64,000 nt of DNA from Ruminococcaceae bacterium AM07-15 (GCA_003477405.1 QUDE01000008.1:1-64000), one strand, 5' to 3'; shown: positions 34,042 to 42,036, counted from the stretch's first letter. Notes: generated by a model from the sequence alone, not told the origin. A program made the numbers and translations.

Positions 34042-34070
34042 ACAATACCACAGGTCAGCGGAAATAGCTA
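34042..34070 (-). promoter_or_regulatory. promoter-like element, site 1 of a repeated motif
   Basis: Minus-strand boxes TAGCTA and TATTGT are separated by 17 bp, 23 bp before the start at 34019. The element overlaps the 3' end of the small gene at 34055-34168. Its sequence relatives are at 12718-12746 and 18995-19023. Confidence 0.5.
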
Positions 34071-34168
34071 TGACCAAAAGGCGTCCTGCCGGAGAAGTGG
34101 AGATAGCCAGCGACAGCGGCTCCCAGTGCTGCCAGAGATGCTACTGTGATCATGATTTTCTTCTTCAT
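34055..34168 (-). CDS. 37-residue membrane microprotein
   Basis: The frame starts at an ATG with GGGAGG 7 nt upstream and encodes MKKKIMITVASLAALGAAVA followed by 17 residues ending HSYFR. The three lysines and the hydrophobic stretch make a single membrane helix or a signal peptide. A run of good start, sensible composition and proper stop between two real genes makes it a likely gene, though very short. No family is known to me. Confidence 0.6.
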   Translation of the reverse strand: MKKKIMITVASLAALGAAVAGYLHFSGRTPFGHSYFR

Positions 34169-34200
34169 TTACATTCCTCCCAATCATCGGATCATGTCGT

Positions 34201-34938
34201 TCAGGTCATTTGCATATCAAATCCCGGCTCCGGGGACTCCATGATCTGTTCCAAGTGCCGCGGGTCTACGATGACCTCGCTTTCATTCCTGCCTGTGAAC
34301 AGAGCCAGGATGTGTTCCTTCCGAATCTGCGCTTCATACACCGTTCCCTCCTCACCAAAGCGGTGGGCGAACCAGTCCGCCGTTTTCCGGTCCAGTGTCC
34401 AGGACAACGCACTGATATTTTTGGCGTTGTAGGGGGTAACGCCCCGATAGACCGTCACCGTATCCTCCAGCGCCTGGTGTGCGGCGCGCTCCTCCTCGTC
34501 CATCAGGAACTCCGGAGGGACGGATCGGAACAAGGCCACCAGTTCTCGTTTGCTCACATTGCAGTCCTGATTGGGGCATTCCTCCTGGGTCCAGGCGGTG
34601 GATAAGAGCTGCCCCAGATCCTTCTCTGAGAGAGCGGAGGCGGCAAATTTGATAAAAGTCAGATAATAGGGCGGGTTGAGCAGTACGAAGATCTGATGGA
34701 CATTTTCGGCGCTGTCGATCTGCTCTCCAACCTTTCTGCGCCACCTTGTGCAGTCATCCGAATTGTTGATCAGGTCGACCATGGAGAGGCTCCCATCCTC
34801 ATTCCGAAGTGCGGAAATCCCAGAAGATGTGAAAGGGTGGCTGACGATCACCGGGGAGAGGGCCGTTTCCTGGATCTGCACATCGAGGAGGGTGTGCGCC
34901 ACCAGCTTTACGCGGAGCAGATCGGTTTCACGGGGCAT
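34201..34938 (-). CDS. ICE protein with possible ADP-ribosyltransferase-like domain
   Basis: The 245 residues fall in two parts. The first (1-145) is a helical region with NPPYYLTFIKFAASALSEKD and a Cys pair (CPNQDC). The second (about 155-235) has VTVYRGVTPYN, then ALSWTLDRKTADWFAHRF and GRNESEVIVDP. The order Arg-Gly, Ser-x-Thr, Glu-x-Glu is that of R-S-E class ADP-ribosyltransferases. This is a motif reading only, and the fold could be inactive. It lies within the ArdA-like island. The ATG shares one base with the preceding stop (TAATG). Confidence 0.55.
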   Translation of the reverse strand: MPRETDLLRVKLVAHTLLDVQIQETALSPVIVSHPFTSSGISALRNEDGSLSMVDLINNSDDCTRWRRKVGEQIDSAENVHQIFVLLNPPYYLTFIKFAASALSEKDLGQLLSTAWTQEECPNQDCNVSKRELVALFRSVPPEFLMDEEERAAHQALEDTVTVYRGVTPYNAKNISALSWTLDRKTADWFAHRFGEEGTVYEAQIRKEHILALFTGRNESEVIVDPRHLEQIMESPEPGFDMQMT

Positions 34939-36059
34939 TAGGAAAGGCCTCCCATCTCCATCGCCTGGGTTTCCTCAGCGAAGGGGCTGCTGCATCGGCG
35001 GATCAGGCCAAACTCGGTTCGCCGGACTCCTTCCTCCGCCATAGTGTCCTCACCCAGCTTCTCAAAATCCATATATCCGTCGATGGTATCAATCAGCTCG
35101 TCATCAGCACCGATGCGCCGAAGGACTGCTTGCCCGTATTCGTAAGTGTCCTCCGGAATGCGCTCATAGTCGTCCAGATTCATGGCACAGCGGAGAGCCT
35201 CCTGCATAGTCCCCGGCTGCTCCACAGAAAGAACCGACAGATATTTCAGCAGTTCACCATCTTCACACTGCATCCCCTCAATGGCCCAAGCCAATTCGTT
35301 TGCATCTGCCACGCAGACCCCTGTGGTGGGAATGTGCTCGTCCATATAGGGAACGGAAAACAACACCTTGGTTACGGCTGCCTCTGCAAAACAATCAATT
35401 CCCAGTGTTCTTTTTACTCGCTCCAATTCTTCCTTCGTTGCCGGAAGGCAGACACTCACTTGCGCTTGGGAAGAGGAGAGGTCAAGCTGGATCTTCGATT
35501 TTTTCTCTCTGACAAGCTCATCATCCTGCTTGCGGAGCACATAGCCCGCATAGGTATAGGCGCCGCCATGCTCGGCATAGTATTCTGCGCCGATTTTCGC
35601 GAAGTCCAGGTAGGGCCAGGCCGCTTCGGGGAATCTGGGGTCACCTTGAATCTGACCGGCAACAGCGACATATCGGCCAAGCGTCACATCCGAGTTTACA
35701 TTAGGGATGAGAATGTAGTCCGACACCTGTTCCGCCACACGAATCATATCGTTCAGATCATTGATGCTGTTGCCATCCAAGACGCCGGCATAGATGTTCC
35801 GTTCGCGGGAGTCCATTTTGGCAATGATGCTCGAAAGCTGATTCAGCTGTGCAAGCTGCATTCTGGAATCAGGATCGAGTCCGCCGAGGTACGACGGCAG
35901 ATTAGCGATCACGCTTTTGATCTCGACGATCTCTGTTTTTCCTGCTCTGCTGGCCTCATCAAGCTGGCTGCCCGCTTCTGTCATGGCGTCATGAGAGGCG
36001 GGCAAATTGAGCGGGACAATGACAGGACTCCCACTTCGTTTCATGAAAAGTTGGATCAT
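34938..36059 (-). CDS. ArdA-like acidic ICE protein (paralogue 3)
   Basis: The 373 residues have the family order LAQLNQLSSIIAKMDSRER, DLNDMIRVAEQVSDYILI, SVCLPATKEELERVKRTLG, then NLDDYERIPEDTYEYGQAVL. The ATG at 36059 (GGGAGG at 6 nt) overlaps the upstream stop by 4 bp. Its end (MGGLS) contains the ribosome binding site for the next gene. Function is inferred from resemblance to ArdA antirestriction proteins. It is less like them than the protein at 36056-37258. Confidence 0.6.
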   Translation of the reverse strand: MIQLFMKRSGSPVIVPLNLPASHDAMTEAGSQLDEASRAGKTEIVEIKSVIANLPSYLGGLDPDSRMQLAQLNQLSSIIAKMDSRERNIYAGVLDGNSINDLNDMIRVAEQVSDYILIPNVNSDVTLGRYVAVAGQIQGDPRFPEAAWPYLDFAKIGAEYYAEHGGAYTYAGYVLRKQDDELVREKKSKIQLDLSSSQAQVSVCLPATKEELERVKRTLGIDCFAEAAVTKVLFSVPYMDEHIPTTGVCVADANELAWAIEGMQCEDGELLKYLSVLSVEQPGTMQEALRCAMNLDDYERIPEDTYEYGQAVLRRIGADDELIDTIDGYMDFEKLGEDTMAEEGVRRTEFGLIRRCSSPFAEETQAMEMGGLS

Positions 36060-37258
36060 GTCATTCCTCCCATCTGAACCCCCTGTTCCCGCTGGCACTG
36101 ATCCACCGGATCTTCTGCCATCAGTTCCTCCAGATCTACTGTGCCAACATAGGCGATGTAGCCTCGGTCGGTAAACACGCCCGACTGATAGTCCATGTGC
36201 TGCAGGCCATACCGCTCGTAGTCATAAAACTCGTCCAGATTGGGGTCATACTCAAAATGGCCGGATTTCTGGATCATGTATTTCCCGTACTCCGCGGGGG
36301 TGTGCGCACCGGGGGCGAATTCAAACAGATCCATGTTTTCCGCCAGACGGCGGATCTGGCTGGCGTTTTCCGGCTTGGCCATGCTTACTGCTGCCCCCAG
36401 CTTCTTGCGGTCATGAATCGAAAACTTCTCCACAACCAGCGCCAGCTCATTGAGTTCGTGGATGTTATCGCACTGGAAGTCCAGTGCTACATCCACTTCC
36501 TCTGGGAATGAACTGTCAGCTATAAAGAGGCGCATATCCTTTGGGTCAGCAATGCCGGAACGCTGCATGGCGCGCTCAATTTGTCCTTTTGATGCAGGGA
36601 GATAGATCCAGGTCACATTCCTGCTGTTCTCCGGCTCCCACCGGGAGGATATCCCGACAGCAGTCATATCGGCCTCATAGTGGTAGCAGGGCAGATGTTT
36701 TCCATCATAGAGCTGTGAAAGCTGCATGCCGTTGTCATAGACCACTCCGTAGCGGGTGATAGTCCCCTCATTGTCCTCAATCAACAGGACAGCGGTTTCC
36801 ACTCCGTCCAGCTGTTCCAGTTCTTCCATGCTGGCACACCCGCCATGGATGTTCATGTAGTGATCACGGCCAACCTCTTTCAAATTTGTGAAGTCCGTGA
36901 TCACCGTCGCCTGCTGGCAGCAGTAGGTCAGGTTGATGAGATCCTTCATGCTGGTGAGATTCAGCTTTTCAGCCATCGCCTGAAATTGCGAAAACTCGCC
37001 CACAGTAAAGCTGTCCAGCCGCTTTGCCAGATAGTCCAACTCATCAAGGTTGACCTTGGTGCATACCAGCCGATTCAGCACAGGCCAGGCACTGTCGAGC
37101 GAGTCCAAGCGGCAGTCGGCTTCAGAGGCACCGCCGATCTCCAGTGCCTCCAACAGCGAAACGCAGTGGTCGTACTGATTTCTGGGAATGGGAAGAGGGA
37201 TCGTCGCAACACCGTATTCCGGGTGGTCGGCGTTGCTCAGAACTGCTTCCATCATCAC
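36056..37258 (-). CDS. ArdA-family antirestriction protein
   Basis: The 400 residues best match what I remember of clostridial ICE ArdA proteins: ATIPLPIPRNQYDHCVSLLE, LDELDYLAKRLDSFTVGEF, NLTYCCQQATVITDF, then MDLFEFAPGAHTPAEYGKYM. ArdA is an elongated acidic DNA mimic that blocks type I restriction-modification enzymes during entry. This is longer than the classical ~165-residue ArdA, as if two modules were joined. Translation probably starts at GTG 37258, 7 nt after AAGGTG. It is the likely parent of the paralogues downstream. Confidence 0.72.
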   Translation of the reverse strand: MMMEAVLSNADHPEYGVATIPLPIPRNQYDHCVSLLEALEIGGASEADCRLDSLDSAWPVLNRLVCTKVNLDELDYLAKRLDSFTVGEFSQFQAMAEKLNLTSMKDLINLTYCCQQATVITDFTNLKEVGRDHYMNIHGGCASMEELEQLDGVETAVLLIEDNEGTITRYGVVYDNGMQLSQLYDGKHLPCYHYEADMTAVGISSRWEPENSRNVTWIYLPASKGQIERAMQRSGIADPKDMRLFIADSSFPEEVDVALDFQCDNIHELNELALVVEKFSIHDRKKLGAAVSMAKPENASQIRRLAENMDLFEFAPGAHTPAEYGKYMIQKSGHFEYDPNLDEFYDYERYGLQHMDYQSGVFTDRGYIAYVGTVDLEELMAEDPVDQCQREQGVQMGGMT

Positions 37259-37269
37259 ATTGCATCACC

Positions 37270-37950
37270 TTACTTTCCTTCAAAATTCAAAATCGCATCT
37301 CCGTACTTGGCCAGAAGCAGAGCGCAGACAATCAGGTGGAACGCCTCATCTGTGACCAATTCGGGGGATGCGAGATCGGCAAGAGTGATATTGCGGCTGC
37401 CGGTGGAGATGGCTTTGGCCGCCTGATAAACACTGTACAGTTCCAGCTGGATGCCGGAAAGCTGGACGGACTGGAAGTCAAATCCGCGGGCATCAAACTT
37501 CCAGATCATCCTGCGCCAGATGTCCCCATACGCCGTGAGGAGAAACAGTGCGGCCAGATTACGGTCTGACATTCGATAACAGCGCTTGCGCCAGTACTGC
37601 CAGCGCTCACGATGGCTCTCATTCAGAAAAAAGCTGATGGAGCAGCAAGTGAAATTCCTCTCTAAGCGGGCCTGAAGCTGTACCCCCGCTTCAGGGAAGA
37701 AGCAATCCCTGACGAACTCGTTGAGGTCAATCGCACCGGCCGCGATCCGTTCATCCAGACAGACGCACTGCTCCAAAGGGCAGGGATGATTGCGTCTGAA
37801 GTTCATGCAGTATGGGCACTCCATGTCATCTCTGCTATATTGGAAACCGAGATAGTATCGGCCGTGGCCCCTGGGCTTGAAATAGGGCGGGGTCATCATC
37901 TGCTGTTCCATCTGGCACAGCGGTGTATCCCGCATGAAGTAGCGTGTCAT
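37270..37950 (-). CDS. cysteine-rich ICE protein of unknown function
   Basis: The 226 residues have a Cys-rich segment near 45-65 (CPYCMNFRRNHPCP, then CVCLDERIAAGAIDL) that looks like a metal-binding unit. An all-helical remainder follows (LAALFLLTAYGDIWRRMIW). Similar proteins occur at this position in other clostridial ICEs as I recall, without a named function. The ATG has AAAGGAG upstream, and a strong terminator ends only 24 nt before the start. Confidence 0.65.
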   Translation of the reverse strand: MTRYFMRDTPLCQMEQQMMTPPYFKPRGHGRYYLGFQYSRDDMECPYCMNFRRNHPCPLEQCVCLDERIAAGAIDLNEFVRDCFFPEAGVQLQARLERNFTCCSISFFLNESHRERWQYWRKRCYRMSDRNLAALFLLTAYGDIWRRMIWKFDARGFDFQSVQLSGIQLELYSVYQAAKAISTGSRNITLADLASPELVTDEAFHLIVCALLLAKYGDAILNFEGK

Positions 37951-37973
37951 TAGTGGTGTGCTCCTTTCAGTAA

Positions 37974-38016
37974 AGCAAAAAAGCGCCGGAGTCTTATTTC
38001 TAAAACTCCGGCGCTT
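37974..38016 (-). terminator. intercistronic terminator after the first ICE gene
   Basis: A perfect 12-bp stem AAGCGCCGGAGT/ACTCCGGCGCTT (37981-38016) is followed on the minus strand by a TTTTTT run. It lies just after the stop at 38022. Confidence 0.9.
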
Positions 38017-38021
38017 GAATA

Positions 38022-38696
38022 TTACATGATCGGTTCTTGGTTATAGGGTTCCATGAGGTGCTGCTCCTGCTCCCTTATGCGATCCAGAGCATCGGGAGCT
38101 GCAATGGCAATCTGCTCCTGAATGCCCCGGATGCACTTTTCCTGCTCGGCAGTCAAATCAAAACCAGCGTCTAAGGTGTCAGAGCAGCACCGGTAGATTT
38201 CGATAAGCTGCTCCTGATTGAAGATCTGCTGTTTGGAAATGAGGCCGGCGCGGATGGCGAAGTCCTGTTTGGCACCTGCATAGTTTTCCTGAAAGTAATT
38301 GCCCTGATTGAGACCTGTGCGGTCGAAGCTCCAGTCCCATGTGACGAATTGGACGCCAAGCCGGGTGGGATGGGCAGCCAGCACGGCTCCATTGAAGTCA
38401 GCCAGCAGGCGGTAGTCACCGGTCAGGCTTTGGGCTTGCAGGGGCGGGGCCTGTTCCAGCAGTGTCATGTACTCCCGCACGGTGCAGGCCAGATCGGTGG
38501 CTCGCTCACAGGCTCGTTCCCGTTCCGGCGTCGCTACATCCTCCTGCCAGTAGCGAACGCCTCCGTCCGCCGTGATCCGGCAGAGTGGGAGACCATCCCA
38601 CCCCACAGGAAGCAATTCGTCCTGCTCCGGCTGCGGAGTGAATCCCTCACGGTGGAGAGCGGTGCGAAGCTCCTGAAAAAATTGTTCTCGGTTCAT
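38022..38696 (-). CDS. first gene of the ICE operon, unknown function
   Basis: The 224-residue acidic soluble protein is not recognised. It has one compact alpha/beta-looking region (GDYRLLADFNGAVLAAHPTR, then QFVTWDWSFDRTGLNQGNYF) and a C-terminal helical part with QIFNQEQLIEIYRCCSDTLD. The ATG has AGGAGG at 6 nt. It is isolated between a two-hairpin leader upstream and a strong terminator 6 nt downstream of its stop, so it could be the only product when the operon is off. Confidence 0.65.
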   Translation of the reverse strand: MNREQFFQELRTALHREGFTPQPEQDELLPVGWDGLPLCRITADGGVRYWQEDVATPERERACERATDLACTVREYMTLLEQAPPLQAQSLTGDYRLLADFNGAVLAAHPTRLGVQFVTWDWSFDRTGLNQGNYFQENYAGAKQDFAIRAGLISKQQIFNQEQLIEIYRCCSDTLDAGFDLTAEQEKCIRGIQEQIAIAAPDALDRIREQEQHLMEPYNQEPIM

Positions 38697-38715
38697 TTAC
38701 TACCTCCTGATATTT

Positions 38716-38862
38716 AGTGCCCTTTTTGAATTTGTCTGAAAGCAAAAAGGGCGCCAACCTATTGGTCCATCACGACCAACAAATTGACGCCCCAAACTTT
38801 GTGCATTCTATTGGCAGAAAAATAGCGCCCTTTTTGAAAACTGATGCTTCAAAAAGGGCGCT
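38716..38862 (-). promoter_or_regulatory. two-hairpin leader with interchangeable arms (candidate attenuator)
   Basis: In minus-strand order there are: arm A1 AGCGCCCTTTTTGAA (38862-38848), its complement A1' (38838-38824), a T-run (ATTTTTC), a small TTGGTC/GACCAA hairpin (38779-38762), arm A2 GGCGCCCTTTTTGC (38755-38742) and its partner A2' (38730-38716), then AGGAGG. A1:A1' is a terminator. A1' can instead pair with A2, which would remove it. No known riboswitch core was recognised. Confidence 0.6.
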
Positions 38863-38875
38863 ACATAGTTTCTGG

Positions 38876-38920
38876 TGTTGCCAACCTTCGAGAAGAGGGG
38901 GTTCGAATCCCACCAGTTAG
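38876..38920 (+). other. tRNA 3'-end-like fragment, possible ICE attachment site
   Basis: GGGGGTTCGAATCCCACC (38897-38914) looks like a tRNA T-arm on the plus strand without the rest of the tRNA. ICEs often integrate at the 3' end of tRNA genes and leave such a fragment at the far end. It lies exactly between the last ICE gene and the chromosomal tRNA cluster. The T-stem has one mismatch, and no matching intact tRNA is in this window. Confidence 0.35.
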
Positions 38921-38981
38921 GGGGAAACAGCGGTTGGCATCTATGGAATCATCCGTGAATTTTCGAGCTGAAAAAGCCCGG

Positions 38982-39028
38982 AAACGGTTGATGCCACTGG
39001 CTTTTCGCCAGTGGCATCTATACCGTTT
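38982..39028 (-). terminator. terminator of the tRNA cluster
   Basis: A 10-bp perfect stem ATGCCACTGG/CCAGTGGCAT (38991-39017) is extended by an outer AAACGGT/ACCGTTT stem. It lies 9 nt downstream of the tRNA-Lys CCA end. A T-run follows on the plus strand, and CTTTTT follows further on in the minus direction. Confidence 0.65.
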
Positions 39029-39036
39029 TGATTTTA

Positions 39037-39112
39037 TGGTGACCCATCGGCGGCTCGAACGCCGGACACCCTCCTTAAAAGGGAGGTGCTCTGCCTACTG
39101 AGCTAATGGGTC
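39037..39112 (-). tRNA. tRNA-Lys (TTT)
   Basis: A 76-nt cloverleaf with acceptor GACCCAT/ATGGGTC, A73 and encoded CCA. The anticodon loop CTTTTAA gives TTT. It is the last gene of the five-tRNA minus-strand cluster and the closest to the ICE. Confidence 0.95.
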
Positions 39113-39116
39113 ATAT

Positions 39117-39191
39117 TGGCTGGGATGGCAGGATTTGAACCTACGAATGCGGGAGTCAAAGTCCCGTGCCTTACCCCTTGGCGACATCCCA
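39117..39191 (-). tRNA. tRNA-Gln (TTG)
   Basis: A 75-nt cloverleaf with acceptor TGGGATG/CATCCCA, G73 and encoded CCA. The anticodon loop CTTTGAC gives TTG. Confidence 0.95.
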
Positions 39192-39244
39192 GTATAAACC
39201 TTTGCGATGTGCCTTTCGGGATGGTACGGAAAAGAAAAAAGATA

Positions 39245-39321
39245 TGGGGTGGATGACCGGATTCGAACCGGCGACCCCCAGAGCCACAATCTGGTGCTCT
39301 AACCAACTGAGCCACACCCAC
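39245..39321 (-). tRNA. tRNA-His (GTG)
   Basis: A cloverleaf with acceptor GTGGGTG/CATCCAC, C73 and encoded CCA. The anticodon loop TTGTGGC gives GTG. The base before position 1 is G, as required for the G-1 identity element of tRNA-His. Confidence 0.95.
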
Positions 39322-39330
39322 CATATATCC

Positions 39331-39407
39331 TGGCGTGCCCGGAGGGACTCGAACCCCCAACCTACTGCTTAGAAGGCAGTTGCTCTATCCTGCTGAGCTA
39401 CGGGCAC
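39331..39407 (-). tRNA. tRNA-Arg (TCT)
   Basis: A 77-nt cloverleaf with acceptor GTGCCCG/CGGGCAC, G73 and encoded CCA. The anticodon loop CTTCTAA gives TCT. Confidence 0.95.
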
Positions 39408-39434
39408 ATACGATAGCGGCCATAGCCACCCGAA

Positions 39435-39508
<74 letters not shown>

Positions 39509-39526
39509 AAAGTAATCAGCTTAACG

Positions 39527-39555
39527 AGTATATCATGTTCTCCGAGATTTGTCAA
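39527..39555 (-). promoter_or_regulatory. sigma-A promoter of the tRNA cluster
   Basis: Minus-strand TTGACA, 17-bp spacer, TATACT, about 18 bp before the tRNA-Gly 5' end. A near-consensus promoter. Confidence 0.9.
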
Positions 39556-39568
39556 GGTCTTTTTCATG

Positions 39569-39598
39569 CCCCGGTCCGGCTTTTTTACCGGACCGGGG
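39569..39598 (-). terminator. hairpin after the ClpE-like gene
   Basis: An 11-bp stem CCCCGGTCCGG/CCGGACCGGGG with an 8-nt loop lies 11 nt downstream of the stop. It lacks a T-run on the minus strand (CATGAAAA follows), so termination is likely but not certain. Confidence 0.6.
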
Positions 39599-39609
39599 AC
39601 TTTTGTGGC

Positions 39610-41940
39610 TTAATGACACTCCATGAGGATCTGCTCCCCATCGGAGGAAAGGGAGATGCTGGTGATGGGGTTCTGGTAAGCGCTGATAATCGCGCTGGCC
39701 GCCCGATCTTCGATCTCCTTTTGAATGAACCGGCGGAGATTTCTCGCTCCGTATTTTATAGAATACGACTTTTTCACCAAAAAGTCAACCAGTAAATCAT
39801 CAAATTTCAAATCGATGCCGTTGCCCTGCAAAGTTTCCTGCAGGTCTCCCAGCATAATCCGGGCAATGGCGGCAAAATCTTTTTCGGTCAGCTGATTAAA
39901 GGCCACCACCTGATCGATCCGGTTGATGAATTCCGGCCGCATGATCTCCTGCAGGGCCTTCATGGCCTTTTCCTGGCTCTGCTGGGTCACCGTCCCCCCA
40001 AAGCCCATAGCCCCCTGGTTCCGGTCGGAACCGGCATTGGAAGTCATGATGATGACGGTGTTTTCAAAGGACACCTTTCGTCCCTGGGCATCGGTGGCCA
40101 CCCCATCGTCCAGGATTTGCAGCAGCACATTGAGCACATCGGGATGGGCCTTTTCGATCTCGTCGAAGAGCACCACCGAATAAGGACGGCGGCGGATCTT
40201 CTCAGTAAGCTGTCCGGCCTCGTCATAGCCCACATATCCCGGAGGGGCGCCAATCAGTTTGGACACGCTGTGCTTTTCCATGTATTCGCTCATATCCAGA
40301 CGAATGAGGGCGTCCGGGGTGTCAAACAAATCGGCGGCCAGGCATTTGACCAGCTCGGTTTTACCCACACCAGTGGGGCCTACAAAGATGAAAGACACCG
40401 GTTTCCGTTTGGGCGAAACACCCGCCCGGCTGCGGCGAATGGCGGCAGCCACTGCCTGGATGGCCTCATCCTGACCAATGACCCTTTTTCCCAGCCGCTC
40501 TTCCAGAGAGATCAGCTTTTCGAATTCCTGGCGCTTCACTTTGCTGGCGGGGATCTTGGTCCAAAGCTCGATGACCTGGGCCAGGTCGTCCACCGTCAGT
40601 TGAGGGGTGGGATTGTCCCGCAGCTCCGTCAGGCGCTGGTCGATCTGAAGCAGCCGGCTGCGCAGATAGGCCAGACGCTGATAAGCCCCGGTCTCCTCCG
40701 GGTCCTGCATCAGCTCTTCCTGCTCTTCCTGGAGGGTGCTTCTCTCTTCTTCCAGCTGGGCTTTTTCGTTGATGTCCTTATTTTTCAGGTTGATCTCTGA
40801 GCAGGCCTCGTCGATCAAATCGATGGCCTTATCGGGCAAAAACCGGTCGTTGATGTACCGCTCCGACAGATAGACCGCCTGCCGGGCCGCTTCATCACCG
40901 ATCTTCACTCCGTGGAATTCTTCATAGTAGGGCCGGATGCCCTTGATGATCTCCACTGTCTGCTCCAGGGAAGGCTCAGTGATGGTCACCGGCTGGAACC
41001 GGCGCTCCAGGGCTGAATCCTTTTCGATGTGCTGCCGGTATTCCTTAAAGGTGGTGGCACCGATGACCTGCACCTCTCCCCGGGACAAAGCAGGCTTGAG
41101 AATGTTGGCGGCGTTCATGGAGCCTTCGGCGTCCCCCGCCCCCACCAGATTGTGCACCTCGTCGATGACCAGAATGATATTGCCCAGGCGCTTGACCTCG
41201 TCGATCAGCCCCTTCATCCGGCTTTCAAACTGGCCCCGGAACTGGGTGCCTGCCACCATGGCGGTCATATCCAGCAGCCAGACTTCCTTGTCCTGGAGTT
41301 TATAGGGTACTTCTCCCTGGGCGATCTTCTGGGCCAGTCCCTCGGCCACGGCGGTTTTTCCCACACCCGGCTCACCGATGAGACAGGGATTGTTCTTCTG
41401 CCGCCGGTTGAGAATCTGAATGACCCGTTCGATTTCGCTCTCTCTTCCGATCACCCGGTCCAGCCCTCCATCCCGGGCCTTCTGGGTAAGATCGGTGGCG
41501 TAATTGCTGAGGAATTTTTTCTTTTTCTCCCGCTTCTTGCCCCGGGGCTTTTCCGGCTTATCCGGCTCTTCTTCCTGCTTGGCGCTGCTCTCCTGCGAGC
41601 GCATGGAGAAGAAGGGAATCACCGGCACCTGAGAGGAATTTTCCTCGTCCGGCTCCTCCTCTCCTTCCCCTTCCTCCTCCGCCCCGGTGGGCATCTGGAA
41701 GGAGCTGAACAGCCCCTGCATCAGCTCTTCCGGGTTGGTATTCTCCAGTTCTTTGGACACATTTTCAATGTCGCTGTCGGTGATACCGAACCGTTCGATC
41801 ATGTCGGTCACCGGTTTGATATTCAGCTCCTTGGCGCATTTGAGGCAAAGGCCCTCGTTGTGGGCCTTGCCGTCCTCCAGCCGGGTGATATAGATAACGG
41901 CCACATTCTTTTTGCACCTGGAGCAAAGAGGCATATTCAT
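39610..41940 (-). CDS. ClpE-like ATP-dependent Clp protease ATP-binding subunit
   Basis: The HSP100 unfoldase partner of ClpP. It has 776 residues. An N-terminal zinc-binding segment with two CxxC pairs (CSRCKK, CLKCAKE) is as in ClpE and McsA, and no Clp N-domain repeat is present. A low-complexity acidic and basic linker (80-145) follows. The first AAA+ domain has GEPGVGKT, and a coiled middle region lies near 400-450. The second AAA+ domain has GPTGVGKT and ends in a ClpB-type D2 domain. ClpE proteins are usually stress-induced in Firmicutes. It is the last gene of the operon beginning at 48085. Confidence 0.88.
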   Translation of the reverse strand: MNMPLCSRCKKNVAVIYITRLEDGKAHNEGLCLKCAKELNIKPVTDMIERFGITDSDIENVSKELENTNPEELMQGLFSSFQMPTGAEEEGEGEEEPDEENSSQVPVIPFFSMRSQESSAKQEEEPDKPEKPRGKKREKKKKFLSNYATDLTQKARDGGLDRVIGRESEIERVIQILNRRQKNNPCLIGEPGVGKTAVAEGLAQKIAQGEVPYKLQDKEVWLLDMTAMVAGTQFRGQFESRMKGLIDEVKRLGNIILVIDEVHNLVGAGDAEGSMNAANILKPALSRGEVQVIGATTFKEYRQHIEKDSALERRFQPVTITEPSLEQTVEIIKGIRPYYEEFHGVKIGDEAARQAVYLSERYINDRFLPDKAIDLIDEACSEINLKNKDINEKAQLEEERSTLQEEQEELMQDPEETGAYQRLAYLRSRLLQIDQRLTELRDNPTPQLTVDDLAQVIELWTKIPASKVKRQEFEKLISLEERLGKRVIGQDEAIQAVAAAIRRSRAGVSPKRKPVSFIFVGPTGVGKTELVKCLAADLFDTPDALIRLDMSEYMEKHSVSKLIGAPPGYVGYDEAGQLTEKIRRRPYSVVLFDEIEKAHPDVLNVLLQILDDGVATDAQGRKVSFENTVIIMTSNAGSDRNQGAMGFGGTVTQQSQEKAMKALQEIMRPEFINRIDQVVAFNQLTEKDFAAIARIMLGDLQETLQGNGIDLKFDDLLVDFLVKKSYSIKYGARNLRRFIQKEIEDRAASAIISAYQNPITSISLSSDGEQILMECH

Positions 41941-42036
41941 GGCGTTTTCATTCCATCCATTTCTCCGCCCAGTCTAGGTTTGCTCCTTCCCGCCGCCGGG
42001 CGGACCGGCCTGGAAGGGGAATCAATCCCAAAAGAC

